Assembly (NCBI RefSeq): GCF_027580225.2 | Contig: NC_073358.2 | Coordinates: forward strand, 27,554,501 to 27,618,500 | Length of the DNA: 64,000 bases | Source of the DNA: Misgurnus anguillicaudatus | Taxonomy: Eukaryota > Chordata > Actinopteri > Cypriniformes > Cobitidae | Direction: 5' to 3' | Shown: positions 39,012-51,366 of the stretch, in pieces | Numbering within the stretch: the stretch's first letter is position 1 | Layout of the letters: each line of letters opens with the position of its first letter | The notes under the pieces: generated by a model | What the model saw: the letters and a program-made list of their open reading frames with translations, nothing else | What the model was told of the DNA's origin: nothing | Database searches by the model: none | Made by a program: the position numbers and the translations under genes

Positions 39012-41927
39012 CACAGCAAAATCACCAGTGTTAAAATTTCAGGGATGGTGTTAAATACACAGTGTTGATGCTGTTTTAACACTATCTGGTAATAAAATAA
39101 CACTCCCATTGCTGGGCCAGTGTTATATCCACGACAGTGTCAGTGTAAAACAAGGGTGTTACCAGATTTCACACTGAGCGGTGTAAATCAAGCCACGCCT
39201 CCACTAAACATATCCTGTCAGGGATTTTACCGCCATTTTCTTTCAAAGGAGGACTGAAGAGAGCAGGTAAATCTCATATTCACTTGGTTTAGTTAAATTA
39301 AACTGTTATTTCTCTGTCTGACTCTACGCAGCCATATGCCAAAAAAAACCTAAATAAGATATTTTTCCCATTTTATTTCCCTTTTGTTCGTTATTTGGTT
39401 CAGTTTAATCAGAGCAACCTTGTGTTACGTTGTTGCCTTGTTAGTTTAGTATAAAGTTAAACTGCTGGCTAAAAGTTTTAACCAAGAAGGATAATATTAA
39501 CAGGAGATATGAACGAAATAATTGAACCATGATAAAATGCGACATGCACTACAAATTGAAGGTATGAAATTAAGTTAAATGAAAGCTCGTTTATTCACCA
39601 TATGATGCTCGTTATGAGGTAATCATATAGGCTAGATACCGTGAGTTAACGAGGTCGTTTACATGCACGTGAGTGCACGGATATCGGTTAATTATTCAAA
39701 TTACTGAAAAACACGGAGAAAACCTCAACCGCATCGTCATGTGTTTTTTTTTTAGATGTATGCAAACAGGGAAAATATCGCCAAACCAACAATTAATTTT
39801 ACCTCAGAATATGCACAGATTGGATGCATTGTGTGTTGTAAGCTTTTCGTGGCGCTAGATGTCAGACAGATGCAAATACATACGAAAGTGTAAAACGTGT
39901 ATGGCGAACATTTGTTTTTCTGTCATTATAGATGCTAGTTTGGTGAAAGTACACACTGAGTGCTTCAAATCATTCAGAAGAGATGCTGTTTTAAGGGCAG
40001 TTTATTAAAGAAGACCTGACATGGATGACTTCCAATGAGAAACGACTGCTAATACTTATATAAATTCATTACAGAAGGTAAGTTTCATTTATACATATAA
40101 ATCATTTTATTTGACATAACTGAACAGTTAACCAATCTTTTTAGTATATGTAGTTTTGTACATATTATGGTTATTAATCAGGCAAGAAAGTTACATGACC
40201 TGCTGCCAACTTTAATAAAAATATATTATCTTCTCATACATCGTTTTGCTATTGATATCATATTAAATAGCAATCAAATTGATTACTATTTTGAAAATGT
40301 ATAATTGAAGATTCATATTGTCTTTGAGTGCTGTTTTTAATATAAAAAGAATGTTGAGTTTTCAGAGTCTTTATTGTCATTTTTGTGATAGGACCCTACC
40401 AGACTATATTTGAATACGGCATACCCGTGAAATCTGGAACTGTACACTGTCTCTAACATGATTATACTGAGATGATTTTGATTCAAATAACGGTTAAAAC
40501 TGATCCTTTTTGGTATTTTCTTGACCCTTTTTGTCTTTGAAAATCTGCAGAAATATGCTGAGGTGATGTATTGCAAAATAGCCAACATACAACAATTAAA
40601 GGATAATTGCAGACTATATCCTGATGAAGATATGGATGACCCCGTGTCTGGTCAACAGGAGTTTAAATATGGTAAGTGTAAATGGGTTTGCTACTTTTAC
40701 GGTTTTAAAGTTTAACTGTTTACTCATGGGTTGTTTGTGTTTAAATTCTGTTTTGCTAGGACGGGACAGTGATGTGGCAGCTCTTCCCTGGCTCATTCAC
40801 TTCTTGCCTTCATTTGTGAAAGGAAGAAAGACTGGAGAGGGTCAATGTGCAACTGAAGCTACTGATTGTGCTGTGTAAGTTTTTTGGTATTTTGTTCTAG
40901 TTATTTATTCAGCAGTTAGTTTGCTTGCATTGTTCACCCCATGCAAATGCATACAAGTTCATAAATACACATCAAATACATTCATCAAATACACTCTTTT
41001 AAAACACTTAGGTGATGAGCATCAATCCATGCTTTGAGGGGGATGAATCAGCACAGCCCTGCCTGCTCTGCGTTGGGAACAAAAGTTGCATCCAGAATTT
41101 TTGCATCATTCTGGACCAAAAAGCCATTCCCTCCATGATGAAGACCACTGATGCAGCCTTCCACTACTGTACAGTAAAACAACTACAGAACTAAATACCA
41201 GGTTGGAACGTGTTTAAGAAAAATGAAACGTCTTTTGAATTGAAATGTCTGTTTTGTTATGGAAAAATCTTTAGTATTGTGAAGGATAAGCATTTCTGCT
41301 TGCCGATAAGGTAATTGCATGTATTTTAATGTTCAAGTGTTGAGTAGGGTGGCTAATTTTTTTAACTCTCATTTGATTTATTAAAGACCTTATAATAAGT
41401 GGTTTTCATGTCACTGCGCTGTGGTATAAGATAACTTTCATTATTCCATACTGTATTCTGTTTCTAATTGTAGCTGAGGTATTTAAATAAGCAGTGTTAA
41501 AAGTGTTGTGTGTATCAATGTAAATATTAAATGTGATGTACTTTAATAAAGAGAGGTTTTGCAATATTTATTGTCATTTTTCTTTTATAGAAACATCCCA
41601 TTAGCAACAAAAGTGGCTATTAATCAGTATTTTAACACTTAACATTGTTGAATTCACATTACACTGGTGTTGACCTTAAATTAGGAGTGTTAATTTTTAA
41701 CACTGTTTTTCTGTGCCAACACCAGTGTAGTGCGGAAACAACAATGAATAGTGTTGAACAAAGTGTAAAATGTAACAATATTGAGTGTTAAATTAACATA
41801 TAATGGGTGTTGTTAAATTAACACTACACTTTTGACTAAATTAACACAGTGTAGTGTGGACACATATACACACTTTGCCGGTGTTAAATTTGACACCGTG
41901 GGTGTTATTTTAACACCAGTGATTTTG

Positions 41928-41932
<5 letters not shown>
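39012..41932. mobile_element. 2.9-kb terminal-inverted-repeat element carrying a spliced gene relic
   Basis: CACAGCAAAATCACCAGTGT at 39012 and ACACCAGTGATTTTGCTGTG ending at 41932 are perfect 20-bp inverted ends, both embedded in TA dinucleotide repeats. Several hundred bases inside each end are filled with reiterated TGTTA/TAACA motifs (GTGTTAAATTAACAC and similar). Between them is non-repetitive sequence with + strand exon-intron structure (see 39932-41194) and an AATAAA at 41545. No transposase was recognised. Superfamily is unassigned; the length and cargo are unusual for a MITE. Confidence 0.72.
39932..41194 (+). pseudogene. Spliced gene relic inside the inverted-repeat element
   Basis: Candidate exons are: a leader ending GAGCAG|GTAAAT at 39266; 39932-40077 (ATTATAG| … AAG|GTAAGT); 40551-40671 (CTGCAG| … ATG|GTAAGT); 40760-40874 (GCTAG| … TGT|GTAAGT); and a last exon ending TAA at 41192-41194. 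The third and fourth join in frame: QKYAEVMYCKIANIQQ…EFKYG+RDSDVAALPWLIHFLPSF. The last exon reads INPCFEGDESAQPCLLCVGN…CIILDQKAIP. The obvious acceptor before it (CACTTAG, ending 41011) would put TGA next in frame; an AG at 41018-41019 keeps the frame. The peptide resembles a multicopy family of uncharacterised fish proteins with phrases like GRDSDVAALP (from memory). The first half of such proteins is missing, so a degraded, captured copy is more likely than a working gene. Confidence 0.5.
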
Positions 41933-42012
<80 letters not shown>

Positions 42013-42015
42013 TTA
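41933..42015. repeat. (TA)n microsatellite
   Basis: About 40 TA units directly follow the right end of the inverted-repeat element. The ORFs on both strands with IYIY runs come from it. Confidence 0.97.
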
Positions 42016-44162
42016 TTTGTTTGTTTATCTGCATAGCTGATCAATTGTAGTCTTTGATAAAAAATGCTTTCGATTATGATAAATTTCACTCACAACAGGA
42101 ATTTATTTATTTATACTTTTGGTTGATCTTTAAAGACAAAAAAATGTGACACTTCTGGATTAGAAATCAAAAACAAATTTATTTATCCCCTCTTTTATCT
42201 GCCTAACTGTACATCAGCAGCAAACCTCTTAACAGAATCTCACTTTACATTCAAAGAAACAAAGTCCAATTAAAACCAACACAAAGGCAAATCTGAAAAA
42301 GTGTTTGGAAGCACTTTATCACTGGTTTAATTTGTGTTAATGATTAATTTTTATTGATAAGGCCATACTGTAATATTCCTCACAGAGGATCTGCTTCATG
42401 CCCGTCTAACACGCATTCAGTCTAGATGTATTTTTAATCGTAAACAGTTGTTCTGTAAGCTGCAAAACTCTGGGTTTATGAGACATGTCAACTAAATAAT
42501 GCAAGAACGTCATATAAGAGTTTATGTGAACAATAGTGACTGTGAGAAGTCTTTAATCACAAAGTTCTTGCTAGATTGGGATAGATTTACAAAATTAAAT
42601 ATATTAAGGGTTAATGCTTTTTTAACAAAAGACATTTAAATGAGCCCTGCTTACATACATGAAAATACTTGGCAAAACAGAAAGGTCTTCTGATAAAAGT
42701 ATTTGCTTGGTTTTGTTTAAGTGCAGAACCTTTAAAAATGAAAATTCACAATGTAAAACATCTAATTTTGTCTGAAAATTCACAAAAATTGATTTTAATG
42801 AATAAAAAATAACAAAAATTCATTTCTATATGTCAGAATACTTCTCCAACCCCAGTCTAAGTGTACTGTATACATTAAACTATAAATAAGCCATCTTCCA
42901 ATTGACAGACTGATAGGTTGGGGTGTTAGTGTTTAAAAACAGTATTTTTGCTTGGTGGACAGAAAATAATATTCTTATAAACCCTGGCAACTTTAAGCAA
43001 AGGTGCAAAGGTAGCATAATTACAAGCTGACTGCAACATTGCATCTGTTAATATTTACTTTATCATCTTTTGTCCTTATCTTGTCATTTTAAAGCACCTT
43101 GTAAAGTATTTTTAAGTCTGGTATAACTTTACAGTACATGAAAACATACTAAACTATAATGCTATAAACTGACACAAAAAAGTACCCCGTGTGGGGAAGG
43201 TTACATCATGGTGATATAAACACAAGCCCCTCTCAGGCCTCATTTTGCATTCAGAAGACCACTGATGCTGGAAAACTGATCAGCCATTAAAGCCTAAAGG
43301 CAGAGCAGATACCAATCACAGCAGAAAGTGTAAAGTATATCCCTGCTTTCTGAAAAACTATATCTTGTTTCTGCCAACGGGCTTCTTTTTCTGAAGAAAA
43401 CTTTTTGTAACTAAAAAAAATTCAAATTCAGGGTGTAGACACGGAGGGCTTCTGGCGTGTGTCCGGATCATTAGGGAGGAGCTGCACATTTTTACCCGCT
43501 TACACCAATTGCAACAACAATGGGGGGAGAGATGATGTCATCGCAGCTTTCAGAGAGAAATTTGAGTTTTTCTTTTTCTGTTGACCGTGGGCCTGAATGT
43601 TGTTACTCTGTAATAGTACATACAGACCATTTAAATACTAGCAGATAAAATTGTAAATCGATTTTGGGTTTAAAAATCGATCTGTAAGTGCTTTTAAAGC
43701 CCATAAACTGACCAATTGCTCGTAGCTCCAAACATGATCCATTTCAACACAACTTCTTGTTTGGTTCAAACCTGTAACTCTGGTTTGTCCTACATGTGTT
43801 GGATAATAAGCAAAAAACTCCAAATCTTCAGGAAATGTCAGCAGGTACAGCAGGTAAATAAGAGCTTTCTCAGAGTACAAAATGTTTTAATACACAAAGA
43901 AAAATGTAATGAATCCATTTATGTACAATCAAGCTTTCACTTATATGCGCTGTGAAATCCAGGATAAAGTCTCATTATGATGAGATTTGGAGCATTAAAG
44001 TTTGATTTTAATCATTGATTTCAATATTTGACTCGGTCAAACATATCAAGGTTATGTTCTTTACATTATTTAGGATGATTTTATGTACAAAAAAACATTA
44101 TAAATTGTATATTGCTGGGTTTTCACAGACTGGATCACATGTTGTCTTTAGTAAGAAATCTC
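42016..44162 (-). other. Probable cdc42ep2 3' UTR and downstream DNA
   Basis: No transposon ends or coding exons were seen over 2.1 kb, in contrast to the flanks. A - strand AATAAA lies at 42178-42183. A 3' UTR of roughly 2 kb from the cdc42ep2 stop (44163) to here is plausible but not shown. Confidence 0.35.
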
Positions 44163-44921
44163 TCAGGTATATATCTCATGTCGTCCACCTGATGCAAGTC
44201 CCCCACCAAATGTCCCTATTCTTTGGTTGTCCATGATCTGAAGCACATCTTCTAGGATAGATGGACCCAGGTCTAGATGAAGAGACAGGAGAGACCCAGC
44301 ATTGGAGAGATATTGCCTTTCCTCTCCCTCTCCATTTCTTACGCACTTCTCATCTTCCTCAGTATCTTGACTTGGTTCATATGTGTGCGGATGATGGTGT
44401 GAACGATTTGGAGACGCAGGACGTGGCTGATCCAAATTTCGCTCTTCCAGGTGCAGTCTCGGAGGTTTAGGAGGTGGTGCGAGAGATGGAGATGTTGATG
44501 GCGTTTTTGTTAAGGCAGTAGTATGCGAGGATGAGGTGGTCTGCACCTCGGTGGTCGTCAGTGCTGGGTTCGGTGCAGGAAGCGTGAGAGCCTGCACTCC
44601 TCCGATGATGGGAAGCGAAAAGGCGTTTTTTAACAGAGGTGAAGTTTCATTGGCTGGTGGGTGACTGGTTACACTTGTAGTGCGACTTAATTGGAGTGTC
44701 CCTTGGGGACCCGGTTGCCCCGGTAACAGGTCAAATTTACCTTGTAAGAAAGACAGGTCACCGAAAAAATCGTCAGCACCTCCACTGCTGCCAATGTGAA
44801 TGGTGTGTCGAAAGTCTCCGAGTGGGGGGCTGATCATGTCGGACGAAAGAAGGTCACGTAGTTTTTCCTTCTTTCCTTTGCGGCTTCGTCTTTTAAGGTA
44901 TATGGGAGCCTTGGCAGACAT
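44163..44921 (-). CDS. cdc42ep2: Cdc42 effector protein 2 (Borg1)
   Basis: 252 residues in one exon, encoding a small cytoskeletal regulator that binds GTP-loaded Cdc42 (and TC10) and acts on septins and actin. The basic start MSAKAPIYLKRRSRKGKKEK precedes the CRIB motif ISPPLGDFRHTIHIG (residues 30-44). The Borg-homology blocks follow: FFGDLSFLQGKFDLLPG (about 52-68), SPLLKNAFSLPIIGGVQALTL (about 94-114, quoted in part), PPKPPRLHLEE and LSNAGSLLSLHLDLGPSILEDVLQIMD. The match to human CDC42EP2 is close at all of these. The human protein is 210 residues; the extra length is a Thr/Ser/Pro-rich middle (about 118-150) and a Gly-rich C-terminal tail. A single coding exon is usual for this family; untranslated exons may lie upstream. 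Confidence 0.93.
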   Translation of the reverse strand: MSAKAPIYLKRRSRKGKKEKLRDLLSSDMISPPLGDFRHTIHIGSSGGADDFFGDLSFLQGKFDLLPGQPGPQGTLQLSRTTSVTSHPPANETSPLLKNAFSLPIIGGVQALTLPAPNPALTTTEVQTTSSSHTTALTKTPSTSPSLAPPPKPPRLHLEERNLDQPRPASPNRSHHHPHTYEPSQDTEEDEKCVRNGEGEERQYLSNAGSLLSLHLDLGPSILEDVLQIMDNQRIGTFGGGLASGGRHEIYT

Positions 44922-46186
44922 GTCTGACCTACCACGTGCTCCCGAGCAACAGAGAGATAGACCTTGCAGCAGGGTGAAGACCAGAAAATCACTCCTTAGA
45001 CACCTTATTTTTTTGTATTTTTTGGTTAAACAAATCCTTAAATCTTGTTTTTGTTAAATCCAATGAGGAGGCCACATCCAGACAGTATTCCCATTAGTGT
45101 AACAATCCTGGCATTGGTATGAACACTGCAATTTTGCCTCCAGTTTGCCTACAATTTGAAGAAAGAAAGAGGTGCTTTTTCAAATCCATGATTATAAACA
45201 ATATGAAACTCATTCAAAATCAATCATCATAACTTCACATTTATAACAGATACATTCTTTAGGTCAGCTTTAGAAAGAAAGATTTTAGCTATCTTCAGGG
45301 CTGACAATGTTTAATAAGCAGAAAGATATGATAAACACACTTCTATTTGAACAAGGATCTAAGCAAATAATCCAGGTTTGTTAGTTTTGGCACACATAGT
45401 AAAGATGACTAAGTAATGACTCCATGCATCTGCCGATCGTGGATTCAGCTACACTGCTGCAAGAGGTTACATTTTTTCAACACTGAATCAAACCTTATAA
45501 CTTAACTAAAGTGTCATATGTGTGACACAATAAATCAGGGTTCCTACATCATAATTTGCGATGCATACTTTCAGCATTAAATCATACTTCTGGGGTTGAA
45601 TCGGTTAACTATGTCCTCCTGGTGTGTGTATACTTCCTTCAACCTTGACTTTTATAAGAGTGAGTTTAACTGCCATGCACACGGACCAGAAAACAAAGGC
45701 TAGTGTTTTCATATCAAGTGTGGGAAAAGCCACCTCAATGTTACATAAGTGACCCAGCAATAGTCCGAGAGGCTGTATAATATTCCAGGGAAAATGCTCA
45801 CCAAACTATGAAGGACACGTACGTAAAGCCTAATTCAAGTCCCTTATGCCCCTCCGGGCTTCATCGTGAGTAAAATGAACACATACAAGTTGTATAAGAA
45901 AACCTGTGTGTCAGCATTTTTTTCGGTAGGGAGATGAAGCTTGATCAGGCATTACGCAAACTACAGTTTGTATATCTGTAGTTGTACTCAACTGAGGTAT
46001 GCCTTAACGTTTTTCGATATACAATATTTTTTAGGTGTGTGTATGAAAGACATGAAACCAGTTTTTCAGAATGTCCCATTATTGGTGTGTGTGTGTGTGT
46101 ACTTGTGAACACTTAGAACATAATTTTTAGTAGTTAGAAGTAAGTGCACTGATTCACTCAAATGAACAAGATAATGATGAACTATA
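44922..46186 (-). other. cdc42ep2 5' flank or intron, no gene recognised
   Basis: No coding exon or intact element was identified. It contains a short GT run at 46086-46100. The cdc42ep2 leader continues upstream of the start codon for an unknown distance. Confidence 0.4.
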
Positions 46187-46196
46187 GAGAGAAAGA

Positions 46197-46250
<54 letters not shown>
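46187..46250. repeat. (GA)n / GATA microsatellite
   Basis: GAGA and TAGA units, mostly GA, about 60 bases. Confidence 0.95.
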
Positions 46251-46254
<4 letters not shown>

Positions 46255-46640
46255 TCCATTAGCACATCAATTCATAAGCAAACACATCACATAACTGAAC
46301 CAACAGACCAATAAATTCATCAGATTATTACATTGCTACTACCTGCAGATCCTTTGGGCTGATTTTTTTAATTCAAAACACGAAGTAACTTCATGTGTTA
46401 CATCATTTGCAAGTTATTTTGTATATTGACACAGTGGCATGCAAGGTTTAAAAAGAAATAAAACAAACAGTTTAGTCTGCATCTTGCATTAGATTTCAGT
46501 ATAAGAAAATAGGGACTAACCAGACAAACCTAGACATGTATTATACGTTCATCAAATATTTTTGCTTCAAATCGCTTAATCCTGGGCTTAGGCTGTTGGC
46601 AGAATCTGTGAAACAACAATTTTTCAGCAAAGTCCTCTAA

Positions 46641-47909
46641 GGTCGCATTTACACTGCATGCACTCTAAAAATGGCTGGGTTATTTTTGACCTATGTTGGG
46701 TAATATTGGACAAAAGATATGCTGGGTTAAAAATGACCCAATTTTGGGTTGTTGTTATGTAACCATGGGTTATATTAACCTAGCCGTTGGGGTAAAACAA
46801 CCAATCATTGTTAGATATAAAACACAGTGGTTTCTTCTGTCTAATATTTACCCAACAAGGATAAAAAAACAGCCATTTTAGAATGTGTTTGAAGCGACTA
46901 AATTCCTTCAATAGATGGCATAGATCGTTAATGACCCACAAACATGTAAGCAGGAAAAAGTGCATAGATTCCAATATTCTCAAATCAGTTTCAGGCCTCA
47001 TTTATACTGTATGTGGAAATAAATTGGATATGATCCAATATAGATATGATCGCATCTGCCATGTAAGCGGACAAATTGGATATTCCCATATATAGAGGTA
47101 TTGTAGGATAAGGTTAAGCAAAAAACCAACGTTGGCAAATGTCGCCCATCCCGATCACATGACTCTTTTTAGCAGTGCAATGGAAAACGACATCTCCCCT
47201 TAATTCTTTCACCGCCATTGACGAGATAAAACGCTTTAGAAAACGCTTTCCTGCCAAAGACGAGAATTTCTGGCTTTACGCAATACCGCTATTATACACC
47301 AGGTGGCGCATTCCGCAACTTATACAACCTGAAAGTAGCGCCTAACGTGAAAGAGAAAAAACTCTGTATATGTTTTAAAAATCGCTCTGCATCTGATCTC
47401 TATCAAAAGTCCTTCACAAAAATTGAATTATTTCAGCTTTTTGCTCAAAATTGGGTGTTTTTGAAGAAACTTACCCATATTTGAGAGGTTGATAAAAAGA
47501 GAACCAATGAAGGTAGGATGAAACGGGTTTTTTTTTTGAAAGCAAAGGATCTGCTGTCCTTTCATTAGATATATTGTTTGTTTATATATTTAAAGAAGAA
47601 CATTTTCTGGAAGGCATTAAACTTTTGTGAAAATTATTAAAAATGCTGGCGCTGGCTGACAACTTAAAAAAAAAAAAACAACGCTGGCGGGGAAAGAGTT
47701 AATAGAGTAATGCTGAAGTTTCATGTCTTGTTACAAAAAATAGTGGTACTGTATTATCTTGTATTTAATATTGTACATTCATTTTGTCTGTTTCTATTGC
47801 ATATTGTGACATTTTTCTATCTCTGTCCTTTTAAAAAGATGAGGTGGGTCGTTAAAAAATCGGACAGTCAACAAATCGGAATTGGGCGTCAAGATCTGCA
47901 GTGTAAATC
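46641..47909. mobile_element. Nested MITE complex (TTTACACTGCA outer ends)
   Basis: GCATTTACACTGCATG near 46646 and TGCAGTGTAAATCCAGC near 47898 appear to be the ends of an outer element. Inside are a unit with ACTCTAAAAATGGCTGGGTT (46662) and CAGCCATTTTAGA (46871) ends and the TTAA MITE at 47204-47698. The outer pairing is inferred. Confidence 0.5.
47204..47698. mobile_element. TTAA MITE (CTCTTTCGCCGCC family), second copy
   Basis: TTAA lies at 47200-47203 and 47699-47702. TTCTTTCACCGCC and GGCGGGGAAAGAG(T) are the inverted ends. Internal AGAACATTTTCTGGAAGGCA matches the copy at 17148-17604 in reverse. Confidence 0.75.
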
Positions 47910-47917
47910 CAGCCTAA

Positions 47918-48966
47918 GGGGCCAATCACACCAAACGAGTTTGAAACACGTGGAAACACAGGGCGTGCCGGACTGCCTTTTTTGGTGCACTTTAAAAAAG
48001 AGCAGTGCGGCGCAGCATTATATTTTGCTAGGCAACCAACGATGCAGCTGTCCTGTCAATCAAACATCGAAGCGTGAGCACTCTTTAAAAAAGAGGATGC
48101 AGGAGACAGTGAGTTACTTCAGTCCGGTTGTTCAAAACAACTGTAAACTTGTAAAAAGCCCGCCTCTCCCCTCATTAGATTGGAAAATGAAAAGACGCAA
48201 ATGACTTTAGTAGGGCTGGGTATCGATTCAGATGTTCCAGATCGATTCGATTTCGATTCACTAGCTATCAAATCGATTCGATTTGGATTCTCGATTAAAT
48301 TTTCGATTCCGATTCTCGGAACGGTTTTTATACTCGATTCTCGATTCAACTTAATGAATATAGATTTAATACAAATACTATATTAATAAAAAAGACCAGT
48401 GAACAGCAGTTTACAAGTGGGTAATTAATAAAAAGAAATTAAAAGACACAACACTATCGTCGTCGTCTTGCTTGTGAAATCTAAAATGCTTCCATACTTC
48501 TGACTTTTTATGTGAAGGTGGCATCAACGTCGATAAAGCACCTGACACTGCCATTTTAAGTGCTAAAAGGAAATGAATGCATGACAGGCTTGCTTCTTGC
48601 TCCTTGGTTACATCGCACAAGGCAAAAAAGAGGGTGACATCTAGTGAGGAAGACTAGTAATTAGATAAACGTTAATCTTACGTTCAATGTTTGCAGAAAT
48701 AAATATTAAAGAAAAATCTATTCTGCTCTTTTAGAATCGAGTTTGAATCGATTAATCGAAAAATAGATTTTTTGCCCAGCCCTAGACTTTGGGCGCTTTT
48801 CCGCACTCTGCACTCCTTTACAAAATGCATGCTGCGGCAGGCAGATAAAAACGCAAGGCGTTCGGTGGGCATAAACAGCCACATAACGCTCACTGCCCAT
48901 AGAAAATAATTTAAAAAAGGTGCCTGCAACAGCTATAAACGCATTTGGTGTGACCAACTTCTAAGG
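47918..48966. mobile_element. MITE with CACACCAAA ends, interrupted by a hAT element
   Basis: AAGGGGCCAATCACACCAAA at about 47918 and TTTGGTGTGACCAACTTCT near 48963 are inverted ends. The hAT-type element at 48211-48784 sits in the middle. The 164-codon ORF at 47710-48204 runs across unrelated repeat parts and is not a gene. Confidence 0.6.
48211..48784. mobile_element. hAT-type MITE (TAGGGCTGGG ends)
   Basis: The ends TAGGGCTGGGTATCGATTC and TTTTTGCCCAGCCCTA are flanked by GACTTTAG (48203-48210) and GACTTTGG (48785-48792), an 8-bp target duplication with one mismatch. The interior is rich in TCGATTC. Confidence 0.85.
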
Positions 48967-49270
48967 GGCGTGCACACCAAGGCGTTTATGCTGCCGGCAT
49001 ATGTTTTTAACCGTTTCCAATGGAAGCGCTGCGCTTTTAAAAAACACCAGCGAAGCTCAGCTTGTCAATGTCACTTCTCACTCGGCCGTCCAATCACAGT
49101 GGAAAAGGGGCGGAACAAATATCAAAACAACCAACCGCTGCATAGCCACGTTTAAACTCTTTGTCACGGTGAAAGAGGTTTTTTCCACTTAAAGAAGGTT
49201 TACAGAATATATTAGGATATTGTCTGAATTTTCGAGGTTTTTACCTAGATTCAAAAAGATGACGTGACGG
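48967..49270. repeat. Further MITE-like fragment
   Basis: GGCGTGCACACCAAGGCG at 48967 resembles the CACACCAA-type ends of neighbouring MITEs, but no partner end was found. No gene is supported. Confidence 0.35.
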
Positions 49271-49274
49271 TCTA

Positions 49275-49515
49275 AAAAGTGAATGTTTTTGCAAGTACTT
49301 AAGAGGGTTTTGCAGCAAAAGACAGTTACATTGGTTAAATACCAATAAAATGACTAAAGTGACATTTGTGAAAATAAATTATTTTAATTACTGACTAATA
49401 ATCATTGCCATGAAATTACTGAACCTAAATATAAGAGCCTGATTAAAAAAATGCTCATTCACAAGAAAACATGTCAGAGGCACATAGAGGGTTTTGCATC
49501 TAAGCTCTTGATATG
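49275..49515. repeat. Dispersed repeat, second copy of 30490-30720
   Basis: It has AAGAGGGTTTTGCA near 49303 and ATAGAGGGTTTTGCATCTAA near 49486 in direct orientation. AATTACTGACTAATAAT and AAATTACTGAACCTAAA lie between, as in dpf2 intron 4. Confidence 0.6.
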
Positions 49516-49894
49516 TCAAACTACAAGTTTGTTCACAGTTTTACAGTTAAAAAGAAAGGCTTTAATCTGAGAGAAATCAGGCCGGTCCTGTTCAGACTCG
49601 CAGAAAAGTGTCAGGAGGAGGATTTTGCTTTTGTGGTATGCTGATATCTCTGTTTATACTGGTCTAATCGTGGATAATAAACAATTCAGTGAAACTCCGA
49701 GACGGTTGAATATAATGTCTACAGTCATTTAAGCAAATCCAAGTGACGTTTAATGGAAAACTCATTATGGAGTTCTGAAGGCTTCGGGCTATTTATTAGT
49801 TTGAACAGAAGTGAACAATGTTGCTACAAAGCGTAAACAGGGCTGTGCTCGGACAAGCCCTTAACAGAATCCGTTTATTAGACACAAAAACACA

Positions 49895-49898
<4 letters not shown>

Positions 49899-49961
<63 letters not shown>
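49899..49961. repeat. (GA)n microsatellite
   Basis: About 31 GA units. Confidence 0.97.
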
Positions 49962-49965
<4 letters not shown>

Positions 49966-51362
49966 AGAGGCAATAGTATGCCGTGTTACAAATGTACTAA
50001 AAATAGTTAAATAAATATCAAAAATTAAAAAACTGCAGTACTTTTGTTTTTCAAGTTGAGCCCTTTAACAGTCAAATCAAATGCAAATGAGTTGTCAATG
50101 TTATTGTAGTTCACTAATCTGCGCTCCATATGAGATACATTTAGGCATACGCGTCAATAAGTTATACTTAGTAATTATTAAATATTTAAAAAATATTATT
50201 TAACGACGCTCATCACAGTCGTAATATGTTTAAATAATTTGTTCAAACGACACACAGATATCTCACATGCTTTCTAACTATACAAGGCGCGCTTGCTGTC
50301 ATGCTGTCTAAACAGATAGTAAAGAGAAACAGACAACTACGACTCGAGTGAGCGTTAACGTAAATTTGCGGACTGTGAAAACACTTGCAGATGATTACAA
50401 TACATGTTTTGGTAAACCGCCATTCACCTCATTTAAATTCAATGAGTAAATTCACAATGCAAATTCTACATGTTTGCCTACCGTCAAGATAAGCGGCGAT
50501 CGCTGTCCTTATGAGCAATTCCTGCCAAAATTGGGTTAAAAGCTATGACCATTAGACCTTCAATTCTGCTCGGTCACATATTCTTTCATAAACCTGCAGG
50601 ATTGACAGAGGTACAAAAATAGACTTGACACCGCACACAGAGTATTTGCTGATCCAGTAGAAATAGAGCCGTGCCGTAGAGTGCTGAAAGCTCCCACCTC
50701 ACCTTACATCTCTCACTGCTGCTGCAAACACAGCGCCACATGCGGCACAGGACTGGACTCTGTGGATCTGGATCCATTTATATTTTCAGTTATTTTATCC
50801 AGGCCATTATTTGGCGTTTACCGGCTGGTGTCACACCTCTTCCGCGTTGCTGAAAATTCCAGCATCACAGCTTTATCACACACACAAACCGCATAGAGAT
50901 TAACCATTCATACTTACAACAATATAATGACCATATCAGGTATATAAATCTGTTTATAGCTGTAATCCATCACATATACATTGCACTTAACAAAATAAGT
51001 CATCCAAACAGATCCTATATTTCAATATTCTCACCAGATGCAGATAAAAGTGAAGATCCAGATCTTGGACTGAAGATAACCACAGATATTCACTTTAAGA
51101 ATGTAAACTGCAAAAGCCATGCCCTTCCATTTAAAAATACCAAGTTAATGCCATACTGTAGGATTTTGGGTGTAGCTGGTATTTTATAACGACTGTCACT
51201 TTCTATGAATCACACGTTTTTAAACTGTCAGTTTAAATAAAAACACAGCAGTCTGGGAAAAGAACAGACTTTAACAAACACGCCAGCTTAGCCTTTATTT
51301 GCTCTCAATCTCTTTTCTTCAGTCCTCCTTATCTCTGACATTTCTCTCTGTTTAACTATCAT
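49962..51362. other. Intergenic or cdc42ep2 intronic, no gene recognised
   Basis: No transposon ends, coding exons or strong splice-site pairs were recognised. ORFs here are below 75 codons and featureless. Confidence 0.4.
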
Positions 51363-51366
51363 TTAA

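Noticed and set aside
41813..42050. ORFs with Ile-Tyr runs
   Set aside because: Products of the TA microsatellite.
47710..48204. 164-codon + strand ORF
   Set aside because: It runs through parts of unrelated MITEs and the edge of a hAT element. There is no domain and no splice support.
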